64,000 bases of DNA. It comes from Fasciolopsis buskii (lineage: Eukaryota > Platyhelminthes > Trematoda > Plagiorchiida > Fasciolidae). Position 1 is the stretch's first letter; every line of letters begins with the position of its first letter. The position numbers and the translations under genes were made by a program. Where the stretch lies: contig LUCM01009842.1 of assembly GCA_008360955.1 (NCBI GenBank), positions 79,275 through 143,274 on the forward strand, read 5' to 3'. Of this stretch, positions 49,901-62,527 are shown piece after piece. The notes under the pieces were generated by a model, which was not told the DNA's origin, did no database searches, and saw nothing but the letters and a program-made list of their open reading frames with translations.

Positions 49901-52699
49901 GAAAGTACATGACCATGTTCAATACTCTCCTCAAATTACAGTTTACAGGTATCACAAAATGAACTGAACTACATCCCGAATTAACAGCTTTCATATCAGG
50001 ACGAAGAAGTAAAGGCATACAACTAGGCGAGAACATACCGAGAGACAAGGTGGTCTGTTACGTTTTCTTGACTCGACAGTATTTGGCCAGCATATAAACT
50101 CTCATTTTGTGTCCTACCTCAGCTAGCTCTCAAACGAATAACCCTACTTATACAAGCCAAAAGATTGAATAGTTCACTTAGGGAAAAGAAATCAGTGACT
50201 ATGTCGTCTCTATCAAGTTTATTAAATAAGGCTATATGCATGCAGTTGAATAAAATAATAACTCACTTCTAACTTTTCCATTAGGGAGGCACATTCGTCG
50301 CTCTCTTTCTTTTCATCAGCCGTTCGGGCATCGAGTTCTGCCTAGGCGTGGAAATGATTGTGGCAAATGATGGAGAAAAATTGGATTGGGATCGAAATGC
50401 TGGGCTTTTTTTCTTTGTTCAAAATGATTTTGGCAGAAGGAAAAATAGCACAGGCTAGACATCCTTAGTCGAAAATCACCTGCCCTCCAAAATTGTAAAA
50501 TCCCATCTTCGGGAAACGAACAAATGAGATCAAAATCACATATTATGATAAAAATAACGTAATTGTTCTCCAGTGATCATTCATCATTTCGCATTCACTC
50601 GTTGTTGTCGACATTCTCTAACTTGTTCAAACGGAACACGATTCAGTTTTTCTTCAAGACGATTTCCACCTCCTCCACAGGTTTTTCACAAAGCTTTCAC
50701 TCAAAGCTGACCTTATTAATTTTTGTTCGGACTGAGTTCACGTGATTATTGTAGTTGAGGTAGCACATCTGATTCACAAAGCATGTTCAACATGTTCAAC
50801 AAAAGTGAGTCATCTGTTGGGGCAATTCCAGAAGTACCAGAATAGGTGAAGTCTAACGATCGATAACATGTACTTCACTTAGCGTTGAGATACGTTGGAC
50901 TCGTAAGTTTCTATCCACAAAGTACTGGTTCTTGTCACTTTTTAACCGGGACATACATTGATTTTCTATTGCGCTGGATTTGCTTGACCGTGATTGACTG
51001 TTCTGTTCACTCTTTCTTCGGTTGCGAAATCCGGTGTTTGTGAAAGTATCCCATCAAGGGAAACAAGGATCTAATGATCCAGTTGACTTTTCCACATTAT
51101 CAAATGCAACATGAACCCCGCCTTTTCACCCACGTCAAATGAAGCTTCTGATGAGTTTCCGTCACATGGGAATCTCCATGCTATTCGTTCGGACAAAATC
51201 CGTGGTCATCTGACTTTCCTTCATTAGTCCATGCACATGTTGACTGTTTAGAAGGGTCCAGGTACCCTGGTTTGTGCTTTACGATCTGCGGCAAGTTACA
51301 CATCCCGTAAAACCCAGTTGTTTTATCAGTTACTCACTGCAGAGGATTGCTAAAGACCTAAACGGTCCAAGTCCGTCCTAATAACGCTAACTTACGCATT
51401 CAGCAAAGCTTTCAGTTTGAGCAGGATAATGACAGAAGGCTTCCCTTTTCTATTTCCGTTTTGAATCCGTGTGAGATGAGACGAACCACTGTTGACCCAC
51501 GCCTGGCATTTGGGAGGCGGTCATACTATTCGATTTTGCTCCTATAGCAAAGGCACCACGTGGTAAAAACTGTCCAAGCCCTCAGTACCTGTTGTCCCTG
51601 ACGGTCAAGTATCAAATTAGTACGTGACGACCGGGTGAACTGCTACTCGTTTAAACTAGCCCACTGTAAAATATTGGTATGTTAAATAGTTCAATGGTCG
51701 CAGTCCATGGGTAGTCTCTAAGAGATTTAATCTCGTCTCCAAATCGGCAGTTGGACTTGTCAGTAGAATCTATGTGCTTGATCTAATGCATTTAATCTTG
51801 TTTTGATGCTAATGGAGCCATTTTTAAACCGACCTACTTGATGTCGCATTAAATTCGATCTAGAATGAGCTGGATGACACCTCGCAAGCAAATTTGAGGT
51901 CCGTCGCTAAAGAATTTTGGTCGGGTTGTATATCTCGGCATTTGGTGACGGCCAAAAGCATTAGGTAGCATTAGGTAGCTAAACAGATTTGGTAATGGGG
52001 AACCACTTTGACAGGCATCTGACTGGAGTAGAAACTCTTCGTCATGAATGCGACTGTATCAGTGTTGCCAACTGTCATGATCTTAATAACTCCGTGTTAT
52101 TTTCGAGCATCTGATCGTTTCCGATTGTGCGTCGGATAGATTGTCTGTTAGTCCCAGCAACACACTAAAATTTCTAGAGTAGAATTCATCACAGTCCAGC
52201 GATTTGGTGGGTGTTATTTTAAAATAAAGAGAAGGGAAAGGAGTCTTTTGGTTTATTCCATCCCGGATATCTTCAATTGATTTTAACTTCCGGCCTCCAT
52301 TTCTCCTTCTCATTAACTCTAGAGATAAGAGTCAAATTGAACGGACGCCAGGATTCGTTTACGAAACAAAATCATAACATTTATATTGGTTTTCTAGGCT
52401 CAACTCTCATAGATCGTTCAGCTAATTGACTGGCATAATCAGTCCGATGTCATCTTTCCTGGCTGGTCACTGACCATAGTAATGGAAATAGCGAGTCGAT
52501 ATTCAGTACTCTTACCAATACAGACTCTTGTCCTATTTGATCCATTCTTGAAGGAACACATTGTTGCGTATAATTAGTTTGCGTCAAAATTGCATCCAGA
52601 GTATCGTGTTTCTCGGCAATCATTAATCCGATCGAAACTGAACATCTTTTTTGATCTAAAATCGACTTTCGGTATTTTGTACTCCTTGACGGTCGGAAA
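43962..52699 (-). CDS. Multi-exon gene with a doublecortin-like segment
   Basis: Exons, minus strand: 52699-52516 (HDTLDAILTQTNYTQQCVPS), 51502-51396 (TRIQNGNRKGKPSVIILLKL), 50341-50267 (AELDARTADEKKESDECASL, coiled-coil-like), 45986-45823 (QVHSMYNVDKYFTFCPTDAD), 45751-45725 or so (RGQLSILK), 45113-45084 (CLAQAMQLKK), 45012-44912 (RSRLEIHDRLLPRFSLADC) and 44016-43962 (SPVSAEVCEIPDGNLN, stop TAA). Joins 52516 to 51502, 45823 to 45751, 45084 to 45012 and 44912 to 44016 agree in phase; other gaps probably hold unseen exons. Acceptors such as TTTTTCCCTAG (45988) and TTTGTCTTTTTGGAG (44018) are strong. The 51502 exon (R-x-x-N-G-x then a Leu-rich strand and helix) resembles part of a doublecortin domain. 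A LINE sits in the 50.3-46 kb intron. Function is inferred only from that weak resemblance: a microtubule-associated protein. Confidence 0.5.
46241..46404 (+). CDS. Possible plus-strand terminal exon, antisense to another open frame
   Basis: After acceptor TAGTTTATCTACAG (ending 46240) a frame of 53 codons contains NKWRACAQVFSEIDGSPLTR and stops at TGA 46402-46404; AATAAA occurs at 46668. The purine-rich first codon positions favour this strand. The minus strand over the same bases is also open (46364-46131, with ETPIRCVLVAVDKLINYIRS) and carries a good donor, CTCGG/GTAAGG, that would join in phase to the minus-strand exon at 45986. Only one is likely real; transcript data would decide. Confidence 0.35.
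47440..49020 (+). mobile_element. Decayed RTE-like LINE (endonuclease + reverse transcriptase)
   Basis: Reading across frames on the plus strand gives endonuclease blocks SVDRRLWAMTL (about 47515), SACAPTECSPDRVKDNFYQ (about 47605) and WIQIDHIVINYKWRE (about 47845). After a deletion come reverse transcriptase blocks YVDYIALLSDTAQ (about 48468; the active-site box is normally YADD, so a catalytic Asp is lost), GMCFVPSKC, VVNSFYYLGSLIM, and the C-terminal NNQVRRRALGADSHLLTEII. Several stops and frameshifts and a missing palm region show a dead copy. It lies in an intron of the minus-strand gene chain, in opposite orientation. Confidence 0.72.
49441..49503. repeat. Compound GATA/CAAA/CAGG/GACA microsatellite
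   Basis: Successive four-base runs AGATAGATAGA, CAAACAAACAAA, CAGGCAGG and GACAGACAGACA. This looks like one motif changing by point mutation along its length. Confidence 0.85.
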
Positions 52700-53593
52700 C
52701 TGTGGAATCAGTCGATTCACCTTTGTTTCTAGATTTTTTGTCTATTCATTCGGACGAGCGAGTAGACTGCCTTCGGGAAACTGAGTACGCGTACAGATTT
52801 AAGGTAAAATCATGTGCACTGTATGATGTAATAGTAGCGGTCCTATTCGTTAACAGTTCTCAAGGTCAGACTCATATTTATCACTTGCTGCCAGCTATCG
52901 AGCTGAATGCTAGTCAAACTGGTAAAACAACCATCTGGATACGATAATTCGGTGAAGCTAAACATCGTTCCCAAAAATGAGAAACAAGAAACCTCAGGAA
53001 TTCCAAGTTTGTCCTGGATGATTGTTAAGAATTTCGGATGAAATAAATTCTAATAAAAATCTGTGTCGAGAGGAGGAGAATTAAAAGCTACTCGCTGAAT
53101 TGAAATGCTTTCCCAGTACCTTCATCCTTGGACTAACACAGTGATATACATAGGGAATTCTGTATATCTGCTTCAAACTTGTCCGATTTTAGGCAATATG
53201 CCAGACGAAGTATGACACTACTCGAAAGGAAAATGTAGACGGAGAAAGAATGAAAAAAGAGTAAAATAACAAGAGTAATTTGCCTTGATTTCTGCTCATT
53301 TTGGTTTTTTTGTGAAAGGAATAAATTGCCAGGAAGTGGATGAATTCGAGAATGGTTTTACATCTGGATGAAAATGGACAATACGATCTTTTAAACAATT
53401 CCTAAACAAAAGAATCGGTGATGTGATTGTGGATCGAATACGGTCAGAATTTTCATACCAAAATAGACTGTTCACTTGGGAATCACTAATGAGAGACATT
53501 ACACTCTTGGGATTAACACATAAGCTAGACAAACAACACGTGGTTTCATTAAACTAACGATTCATTTCTTTTCTTAAATGCTTCCACTTGTAA

Positions 53594-53760
53594 TACGATA
53601 TGAACGGAAAACACTGAATCAAACACATACAAGAATTCGATTTGTATTCGCGTTGCAGATTTTTTGATCCATTTCACGGTACGTTTGAATGGTTTTATTC
53701 ATTCAAATGAAAAATCAGAAAACCGTAATACAAATCAACAGTTGGTGTTGTATTTTTTTG
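53594..53760 (+). repeat. Direct repeat copy 1 flanking the gypsy relic
   Basis: Shares with 56193-56350 the ordered blocks CGATATGAA, ACAAGAATTCGATT (ACGAACTCGATT in the other), GTTTGAATGG (ATTTGGATAT), TTCATT and AACCGTAATACA. Divergence is high but order and spacing are kept. Because the two copies are in the same orientation on each side of the gypsy pol relic, they may be LTR remnants. Confidence 0.45.
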
Positions 53761-54544
53761 AAACATGCAATCGTATACTTTGAAAATACCCGATCCTAAT
53801 GCTTCGTGTAGCAGAAATGCGCATGGAATAAAGCGAAAATCCTCCTTTGGGAAAGTGTAATCCTTCAGAGAAGTTCCATTCCGGATGTACATGTTATTTC
53901 TGAAATGCTAGATGCTCTAGCCGTGATAAAAATGAACATATTCAGTCAGCCTATCGGATTTCCAAGTCATGCTATTTCGAGCCAAATGATTGCCCTACCT
54001 CGCCCCATCATATATGCTTAGCCGTAACTAGTCCCACCCAGGGACATATTTTGCATTCTTGTTGGTGAAAACGTTTCACAGCAATTTATGATTGATGCTA
54101 GCAGTATGGATTCCCTCATCCCGCCAACTGTTGTGTAGTTGGCTGATCCCAAATGAAAATTGGACAAACTGACGTCATTGTCAAAAGTATTACCGGTCAA
54201 ACATTGACAATTCTAATTTCATCCACTATTTCTGTTAGTGAGACACATGGAAAATCTTCTAATTACAACTTTCCTAGGATTCATTCCGGGTTGCTCATAA
54301 TTGGTCACAAGTCTAACAATCATCCTCTTCATCGCTCAGCATTAAACGTCAAGGCAAGTCCCACTGACCGCTGCCTTTTTCCTGCAGTTACTTGTTTCTG
54401 TAAAAAGAGTGAATATCCAAAGGGAACAGGGAGTAGACCAACACGGGTGGGAAGAGATAAGATGCTGCAGTGGCCAACGCGCGGAACACAATCCAACTGT
54501 ACAAACGCGCGTGTTTTCAATCATTCTGATTCGATAGAAAATGA

Positions 54545-54890
54545 CAACACGATCGCCACTGTTCACGGTTCACTGACATATCCTTCAGTGTCTCCAGCCA
54601 GCAAGTCAACGAGTCTTTCGGACCCCAACCACGAAGACGTGAGACACACACTTTACCTAAGTTACCTGTGCATTTCCTTATTCCACGTTGCTATGCCATC
54701 TGTCGACCTCCACATGACTTCTTCCACTTTGTGGGAGGAACGCAAAATAGGGCACAATGTGGTAGACGAGTGTTCGCCACAAGCAACACGTGACCCAACC
54801 AGCGTAGTCTATTAAGTTTCATACGCTGAAATAAGGTATTTTGAGAGCCGGCACCTACTATTAGAATTCTGACCTCCACATTAATCACCC
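54545..54890 (-). mobile_element. RTE-like LINE 3' fragment
   Basis: The minus strand encodes MKLNRLRWLGHVLLVANTRL and, after a frameshift and stop, RLRGWGPKDSLT and NREQWRSC, matching the C-terminal end of the same LINE type seen at 18.3 and 47.4 kb. It is 5'-truncated directly next to a gypsy relic that starts about 40 bases further along on the opposite strand. The 220-codon plus-strand ORF (54153-54815) that crosses it is therefore judged not to be a gene. Confidence 0.7.
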
Positions 54891-54937
54891 GGAAATCTAA
54901 GAAGTAATTTAATCTTTCTAAGTCCTCTTTCAGGCTA

Positions 54938-56050
54938 CTGCAAGTTTTTGTTGGACTTCATTTTACGTTGCTCTAAAGCGGCTGGGCAAGTGAAAATTCC
55001 ACCCGTTAAGCTTGAACTCGATGGTCATCTCATTTTTGTGGAGCGTCACGTGCTATACCATAGCTTTAGAAAGCCGCTCACGAACGGTCTGGATTTCTTG
55101 ATTTCAGACGGTATTATGGAGCCAAACACATCATCCAAATGAGCCACACCGATTGGTACTCCTCTCAAAGTATATGCGACGACTGCCGAGTGACTTTATA
55201 TCGGATGGTTCGTCAACAGACGTGCATCATAGGAGAATCCGAGGTTATATTATCCCTATTCAATGGCTATTGTTGTTTTTCTCGGCTGAATCTAATGAAT
55301 GCTTACTGACAGATCTGACTGCTGTTGTCAGTTGACTACTATTAACATTTCTCTTGGTTTGTATCCCTAAAAATTCTTGTCATTTGGACTAAGCATTTTA
55401 CCTGCAATTTTTCAGTCAGTGATGAATTCATTTGTTCAAGGTGTGGTACATTTTGAGATTTATCAAGATAACTTAGTAGCTCACAGATCTAACAATTCTG
55501 TTCTCGATGAATATATTGCTTTGGTCAATCCCCCAAAGGGTACTTTTAGTTCTAATTCCCTTCAATTTCTTGAAAACCCAATTGACTCAAGTAGCTTTAA
55601 GCCAGATCCCGTTCGTTTATTTCTCTCACAGTCTTTGAATAGGCCCATCAGCTTCAGTGAACTACATTCATTAGTTGGTTCCCTGCAGTATTGTTCACTA
55701 ATTATTCCAAATTTTTCATGCACCATGGAATCCATAATTAATATGTTGCCTTTTCATGTTTTTTTCATTCGACTACCAAACACGAATAGTGGTCGCGTTC
55801 TGTTCTAGACTATTTACAACAAAAAGCATTCCGGAGTTCCTTTTCACTTTTCGACTCGTATAACGGATGCTTCATCTGCATAGATTGTGTTGAGACCAAT
55901 TGGAATTCGGATGGTAAGAAATTGGATTGAGAGCGATGGATCAATCCACCAAAGATATGTTGCGTAAATCCATTATCAATTGCCTGACATTGCTACTAAC
56001 ACGTGCATTAATTGAAGTTCCCCACTTTGGACATTCCACTTAAGTGTAAG
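54938..56050 (+). mobile_element. Ty3/gypsy retrotransposon pol relic
   Basis: The plus strand, over shifting frames, gives PPVKLELDGHLIFVERHV and LDFLISDGIMEPNTSSK (54.98-55.14 kb), LTTINISLGLYP (about 55.34 kb), LSFGLSILPAIFQSVMNSF (about 55.39 kb), EIYQDNLVAHRS (the YxDD active-site box, here YQDN), then SSFKPDPVRLFL and SFSELHSLVGSLQYCSLIIP (connection domain) and traces of an RNase H start (RITDASS) near 55.86 kb. This order is that of gypsy-type reverse transcriptase. In-frame stops and the changed active site mark it as dead. No LTRs are proven, although a direct repeat pair flanks it at 53594-53760 and 56193-56350. Confidence 0.72.
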
Positions 56051-56192
56051 TAAGAAATCTTGGTGGACTTTCCGAGCGCCTGTCAATGGAAACTCCTAGG
56101 AATAACCGATACCCTGGAATTCATTTCAACTACACTGTGTGTATACTTTTCCTAAATCTTTTATTTGTTTTTTTCCTCACACGCGACTAGTT

Positions 56193-56350
56193 GTCATTCG
56201 ATATGAATATATGGCAGTGAGTTGTATCAATACACGAACTCGATTCGTTTTCTGATTGTAGCTTTGCTGTTTCATCCCGTGATTCATTTGGATATTTCTG
56301 TTCATTTGGATAAGCAGTCAGAAAAACCGTAATACATTTTGACACTGGGG
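56193..56350 (+). repeat. Direct repeat copy 2 flanking the gypsy relic
   Basis: Second member of the pair described at 53594. It ends with AACCGTAATACATTTTGACA; past this point the two copies are no longer clearly alignable. Confidence 0.45.
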
Positions 56351-57926
56351 TCCGTAGCCTACCAGGGGCCGGTGGTTGATCTATCAGTTTGCCAGTCATT
56401 CGGATGAAGCCAAGCATCGGAGTAGGCTCCCCCGTCAGTGACACCACTAAACATCGCGTTGTACACTTTGTACGCCATCTGTGGTCAATTTGAAATCAGG
56501 GTTTGTTCATCTACCGTAGACTGATAATGAAGGATCGACCAGCCCGGTGAAGAGCTCCATCATCAGCCTTCTTCCATACATGATGAAAATACATCCACCA
56601 CGAAAAATCAATAATCTTGACTTCCTTCCTAGAGGCTGCTTCAGATGCATGGTCATTTTGGAGCATTTCGAGAGTTGTTTAAAATAACTAACTATCACAC
56701 AGGCAGAACATCCATCCTCGACTATACCAAGGAGTTCTGAGTTACACAGTGAAGCAAGCAAAGAGCAAGAAAAAAATGTTCGAAGAATTTGATTGGTTGA
56801 TTGACAGATAGCCAGCGAGTCTCTTGGCCCTTCAACCAAGGCCTGGAAATAAGTAACCCTGCCCATCTATCACAGATTTTTCCCACGTATTTCAACCAAA
56901 CTACTATCTGTGAAATTCTCCCCTTCAACAAATCGTTGACTTTCGATCAAATAAGGACCTGATCATTTGTGCATTCTGATCATATTTACTTGGTTACAAG
57001 TTGCTCATGTGATAACTCGAAAAATGAGCTAGTAGTCATAACATAGGGTTACAATATTTTGCGTACTAATTTCCAGTGACGCTACTGTTATCTCAATTTA
57101 AAACACGCTAGCAAACCGAAAACTAGTAGTCAATTCAAATAATTTTAAACTAATCGTTGCAACATAATGCTGACATCGACCAACCATCCACACTGACTTG
57201 GTATTCATTGCCAGAAACAAACTAGGTAGTCTGAAACAGAAAACAACTTGGCTCTGTAAGATGTCCTGCGCACATCTGTCAAAGTGACGGTGAGAACTAC
57301 GAACTCCCAAACTGCTGGCTCAAACTATCGGCATACATCAACCAGCACTTTGGACACAGAAAGGGTTAACTCTGAGTATTGATCTATCTTGGTATTAACT
57401 CGGCAAGACCCTTAGCCGCCTGTCACTGCGCTCCGCTGGCAAGACGTATATGTATAAAACTTTTCGTCCAACTTGATCCACTATATTCTCCGCAATTTGT
57501 TTTCACGGTTCATGATTACGATTGAGAAGAACAAACGAAACGTTAACATCTAGTGATCCATATATATTCTTTGTATTTTGGCAGATTTTGAACTGCCAAA
57601 CTTGGTTGATGTCCAAAACCATCCAGATGAACATTCCAATGTGTCTACCTCATACGGACGTACACTAGATGAACACTATTAGCTTATTGTCGGATTTCAT
57701 CGACTCGACCAGTTAGCATACAATTGTAATCGTTTCGAGTTCTCGTATCCTGTCCTGTTCGTTGTCTGACTTACAAAAAAACGATCACCCAGTTGTTCTG
57801 ATCAGCGATTGTCCGTCTCGCACCCAACTAATGATGTGATAATCGACGTGTTTTGCCAATGTCAGAAAGATCATTCTGATAAATTTACCTACGCAAAATT
57901 GTTTACGGTTCGTGTGTATTCCTTAC

Positions 57927-60900
57927 CCACGTTTGACGCAAATATGTCAGTCGCAAGATAGTCTTGACAGTCGTGAAGATACCGTCCGCAGACGGGAGGT
58001 TGCCCAGAATGTCCCCGTTAATGGTCATTTATGCACGTTGAAATTCACATCAACTAACTAGCCCTGACGTAACATTTACAAACTTTGGTAGATAGTGGAT
58101 TTTGTGTCATGCGTTTTGCTAAACCGAGATTGCATTAGCAAATGTGTCTGTGTGTGTGTGTGTGTATGCGTGCGTACGTGTGTGCATAATGTCTGCACCT
58201 ACGTTCCAGGAATAGTGGGTGTCATTAAATGTTGGGCTGACATTCGGTGGGTCAGTAAAGTGCATTGAAACAAATCACGTACAACTATCACACGGCGAAC
58301 AATAGGCTGGATGAAAATGAACCTTCATATAGGTTCCCGTGATTCTCACGGCATCTTCTAAGACTTTCTGCACCCCAACGACTGACGATAAATTCACCTG
58401 ACGAAATGTTGGCTTTTAAAACTGTTTTGTCAAGATAACGAATGACCTCAAAGTTATATAAGTATTTATAATATTACATTAGAAAGCTGCGTCTCACCAG
58501 GTGATCTTATATCGGATTAAGTGAATTTATGTGTACATAAAGGTCGACTGGAGTTCACCAATTGGACACATCAGTAACGTCGGTGTGATAGCCAATTACC
58601 GATTAAAGATCACGGCAGCTTTATGGTCACGCCTGATATTCGGATCAGAAACGTGTCCGTTGAGGGGAACTCTCTGAAGACTGTCAGTGTTTATACATCA
58701 ATGTCGATAACTCAGGACTTAGCCGTGAGAGGCCGGACCAACGATTTTTTGAATGTGAATAGGCTTACGTGGTTGGAGTCAGTTTTACACTTGCCTACAG
58801 TAAGATGTTTTGCTCTACTGTTATTCTAGGCAGGCATGGATTAGAAAATGGATGAAGATGACCTGTCGACCAAAACATAAAAAGGGAAATTGAATTGTGT
58901 AGGTCCCGTGAGACTACCATGTTGGAGACGAGAGCTGATTCGGATCAGTGTAGCAGTCAGTGATATTCTTACAGCCGAAATCCTTCCTGTTCTGTATAGT
59001 TTTCTATCCCGTGGCGTTGTAGTTGGTGTCTTACTATTTCCAGTTCTGCTTCGCTTTAAAATGAACGATACTATTAAGTGGCAACGAAAACCAGAACACT
59101 TTTTTACGAGGTCGAAGGTCATAAAAATAGAGCTAAGGTAAATGGTTGAAATCTGGCGTAGAACAAACACATCACCAAAGGTGGAAAAGTGAGACTACTT
59201 CGTTCATGTAGTGATTGTCAGTAATGGAAACGAGAAGGTAGTCTTCGCCTTTGCTATACTGACTTTTTCACCAGACTAAACCATTCCTACCGAGAAGTGA
59301 ATGGTCGATTACAGACGGACGTGGAATGCCGTCGGCACGGATTTACCATATCTCACAACCGTGAACTGGAACATTAGATATGGTGGCATCGTATATCATG
59401 TCCCTTGGAAAACGGCGACTTCACAACGTCACCACAGAGGTCGATCTTCCGTGTAAGCCGTGCTTGTTCATGCTATTCTTAGCATGTTTTTTTGCAACAG
59501 TTTTAATAGCCGCAGTCAGTTTCTTCAGACAATAGATACATACCAACATTTAGCTCAAAAACCCGACTGAGACAAGTGTGCTTCTCGCCGAATTCTTCAG
59601 CAGTCCTGGGTGCTTTGCGGTAATGCAGTGAATGGTGCTGGCTTGATCAAGCGAGGGGCAGCTTTTTAAAGTTAGACCGATGAGTCGATTGCGCGTGAGA
59701 GAGAGAGAGAGACAGTCTCAAGGAAGTTTCTGATTTGGAATTATTTAGTGTTACCTTAAGACATCATTCGGTATTGATTCTCCAACCCGCTGTGATCTCA
59801 TAACATTGATCTTCGAAAACGAAAATCTGATCTTGTGGACCCGTTTGCAGCAGGCACAAAATAGTGCTTTAGGAATCGATGACATTCTCTTCTGTGGTCG
59901 TCAGTGCTTCTACTCTCATCTACCATGGTTTGTTTTGAGGGACGTACAAGCAACAATTAGAGATGAATTGTCCTTCACAACACATTTTTCCTGGGAAAAA
60001 TACGGAATTACTTGGACTATTTTCATGTCTGCGGGAAACAATGTGGTTGGTGTTGTTCGTCGCGCTTCAAATGCATCCTTGTAGAATGGCCCAGGTAAGT
60101 ATTGACGTAAGTACATCCCGACTGGTATGTTATCATTTATCAAGTCAACAATGATGTCACACAGTTTAGACACCTGATAACTGGTGATACGGAAACAATA
60201 CGTTGACATTTGGGTGCTTTGGATGTAGAATCGGTAGAAAAACCGAAAATGTGGTCAATACTTCGTCATCCTTCGGTTTCACCGGTGAAGAATAGCTTGG
60301 GAAATTAGGTTTTCGTCTCCGCAGTAGCTAGCTCCGTTCCTCGTTCATTTTTACCCAGATTGCTACAACTACATGTGTGTACAGAAATCGTTGACTAGAT
60401 GGTTGGATTTTGCAATTATTGTCATTTTGTAATTCAATTTTTTGGGGGAACCGTATGCTTTTAATAATTCGATATCCCAAACGTAAAATTCATTTATCAA
60501 TGCGAAGGTTAGCTACCATCCAGGGACACTGCCTGGATGTCCGCTTCAAAAATAGGCTACAGAAAAGGCCATTGGTCTTTCGGCTCTGGAGTCGCATGGC
60601 TTAATCGTTCAAATTTCACCATCCATCAATTTAGGTCATGAACGTTTTCGGCTGTGGACGGCGGCTGAGTAGAAGTTGGGAAAATTCAATTAGCCACGGA
60701 CCTACTGATTTCATCCAGACGTGTACTCTGTGTTACACGGATCCTTGGATGGTCTAGCACTAGTCAGAATGTGTGCGTATGTGTATGTGTGCGCACAACT
60801 TTCAGGGCAAATCGAAGTCAAACCTTTTATTCTACTGGCTGTGGTACGGAAGATCTAAGGAGTGAGAGGTCATTCTGGAATTACAAAGGCCGATGTGCGT

Positions 60901-62408
60901 ACCGCGATCCTTTGATGATAGTGGTGAGAGCGGTCTGAGTAGTATAACCTCCTGAGACAAATTTTTCGTGCATCACTCACCCTCCTAAGTCTCTGTAATA
61001 TCCTCACCTATGGATAGAGTGGATCAACCACTTCTGCGTTTTATTCTAGCCATCAAAAAAGTCCCTAATACGGCCGTTCAGCTATTAGAAACATGGAATT
61101 TTTAAGGAAAAATGACGACAGACGCTGCGAAAGTAGTATAGTCCTTCCCAGAGTTTCTATGCAAATGCAACAAAATAAAACTGATTGAGACTGCCTATTC
61201 AAGTTATGAACCGTGAATACGGTTAGGTTTTAAATTCTACTTAAAACAGTTGAGTGAACCCATGTCATGCGCACAGAAAAAGTCTTTTTTCACCCACCAA
61301 TATCTTAGCCGGAAGATTTCCGTCCTTTGATCACAGGCCCATGTCCACGATGAAATTGGCAAAATAGCATTACGGGTGATACACGATCACAGTCGCCACG
61401 CAGTCTAAAATGCCTCATCTAGTTGGCCACATCAAATCCATTAGGTCAGATGTCGGTGCACCTTCAAACAAATCCATGAATCACAAACTAAACATTGCAC
61501 AGTGTACTCATTAACTCCCTGGGCTACGACCGTTGATCGAATATCTTCCTCTCTCTCTCACCTTCATTCGCGGTATCAACCGTATCATTGATTCTCTACC
61601 TAATATTCTTCCATACGTACACAGATCTATCGTTTCCTCATGTGAACCGACTTCAGTTGCAAAGATTGTATGCAGGTAATTGTCTTCAAAGGTCCTTGAG
61701 GCAATTGTAACCACCCCAGGTGCGAATGACTGACACACCAGCATGGAAATTCCACATAGGGTTTTGGGACAGAAACATTTGACATCGCAAGCAAATTGTC
61801 ACATGGGATCCAGTTCCTCAGACGAGTTCTTCGTCATGCACTCGATTTGAATCTCCTCTTTGGATTCCGTCCTTCCCTTTATCTTCACATTTCTTCCTAG
61901 TCACTTGCATCATAAGACCAACTATTCCATTATTCCATGTTTTGCATCCTGATCCAAACGCGTCTTCTAGAATTACATCTGGGCTTTACGACGGTGCCGG
62001 ATTGGGTTTGTTATGCGCTGTTCTGGGTCCATACCCTCTGTCTTAATCTTGTTTTTATCCGGTCTCTGCACCCTAGTTCCGATATAATTGAAGTTAAAAA
62101 TTCAAGATATCCACCATCTGGAATTCTGGTTTGTCAAACCTGAAGCATTGGACTAGTTTGAACGTTTCATCGACGCATTTATTCATGCAATGCAAAATAA
62201 AACAGTTATTTTCAAACACTTGCTCTACTGCAAATCTCATGACTACCGCAAATGCCACTTTCAGGCTTATTCCATCTAAACAAAGGTCATTTGGACTGCG
62301 AAGAACGAATTCGTTCACCGAAAAGTAGCTAGACTCATGTCATGCACCTCCGGTTTTTATCCCATGCAATAGTTGTCCTTACCAATGTACATCGATCATT
62401 CGTTTCTC
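57927..62408 (-). CDS. Uncharacterised multi-exon gene
   Basis: Exons, minus strand: 62408-62383 (EKRMIDVH), 62295 to about 62100 (AFAVVMRFAVEQVFENNCFI; its donor is uncertain, open to TAA 62094), 61729-61562 (TIASRTFEDNYLHTIFATEV, 56 codons, phase 0 both ends), 61045-61008 (NKTQKWLIHSIH), 60180-60012 (GMYLRQYLPGPFYKDAFEAR) and 58028-57927 (TVKTILRLTYLRQTW before GTAAGG). Phases agree for 62383 to 62295, 61562 to 61045 and 61008 to 60180. Acceptors TTCGTTCTTCGCAG and TTTTTTGATGGCTAG are excellent. The 60012 donor (GTAATT) is weak. The last exon has an ATG right after an in-frame stop, so it may begin a separate gene (MTINGD...) or start later at a TGTCAAG acceptor. No family recognised; upstream and downstream limits unknown. 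Confidence 0.45.
58640..58830 (+). mobile_element. RTE-like LINE fragment, heavily decayed
   Basis: Across two plus-strand frames the sequence reads GSETCPLRGTL then RLSVFIHQCR, and LNVNRLTWLESVLHLPT. These line up with SETWPLR...RLSVFDHRC and NRLRWLGHVLRMPT of the LINE C-terminal region, with many substitutions. Only about 190 bases remain. It lies next to the minus-strand exon at 58028. Confidence 0.5.
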
Positions 62409-62486
62409 CTAAGTTAGAACCTCTTGGTTTGTCAAACTTTTGACAACGAGTCCTAGTTCGGATCGAAACATCACGATAAATGTATT

Positions 62487-62527
62487 AACTCAGTGTACGC
62501 CTTCTCAACTCTAAATATATATATATC
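62487..62527. repeat. Second copy of half the 17.6-kb palindrome plus AT repeat
   Basis: The 19 bases AACTCAGTGTACGCCTTCT are identical to 17604-17622, followed by CAACTCTAA and (AT)n at about 62515-62527. The left arm of the palindrome is absent here. Confidence 0.65.

Larger units (their letters stand above)
52700..57926. other. Repeat-rich interval
   Basis: Contains the direct repeat pair, LINE and gypsy relics described separately. A plus-strand frame at 52702-52947 (ERVDCLRETEYAYRFK before GTAAAA) looks mildly coding but overlaps the start of the minus-strand exon's acceptor region. Nothing else was supported from 56.4 to 57.9 kb. Confidence 0.45.

Noticed and set aside
51338..51377. 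Minus-strand exon reading DGLGPFRSLAILC
   Set aside because: It would leave an intron of under 20 bases after the well-supported exon 51502-51396.
54153..54815. 220-codon plus-strand ORF, the longest in the window
   Set aside because: Its second half is antisense to a LINE 3' fragment and the first half shows no domain or splice support.
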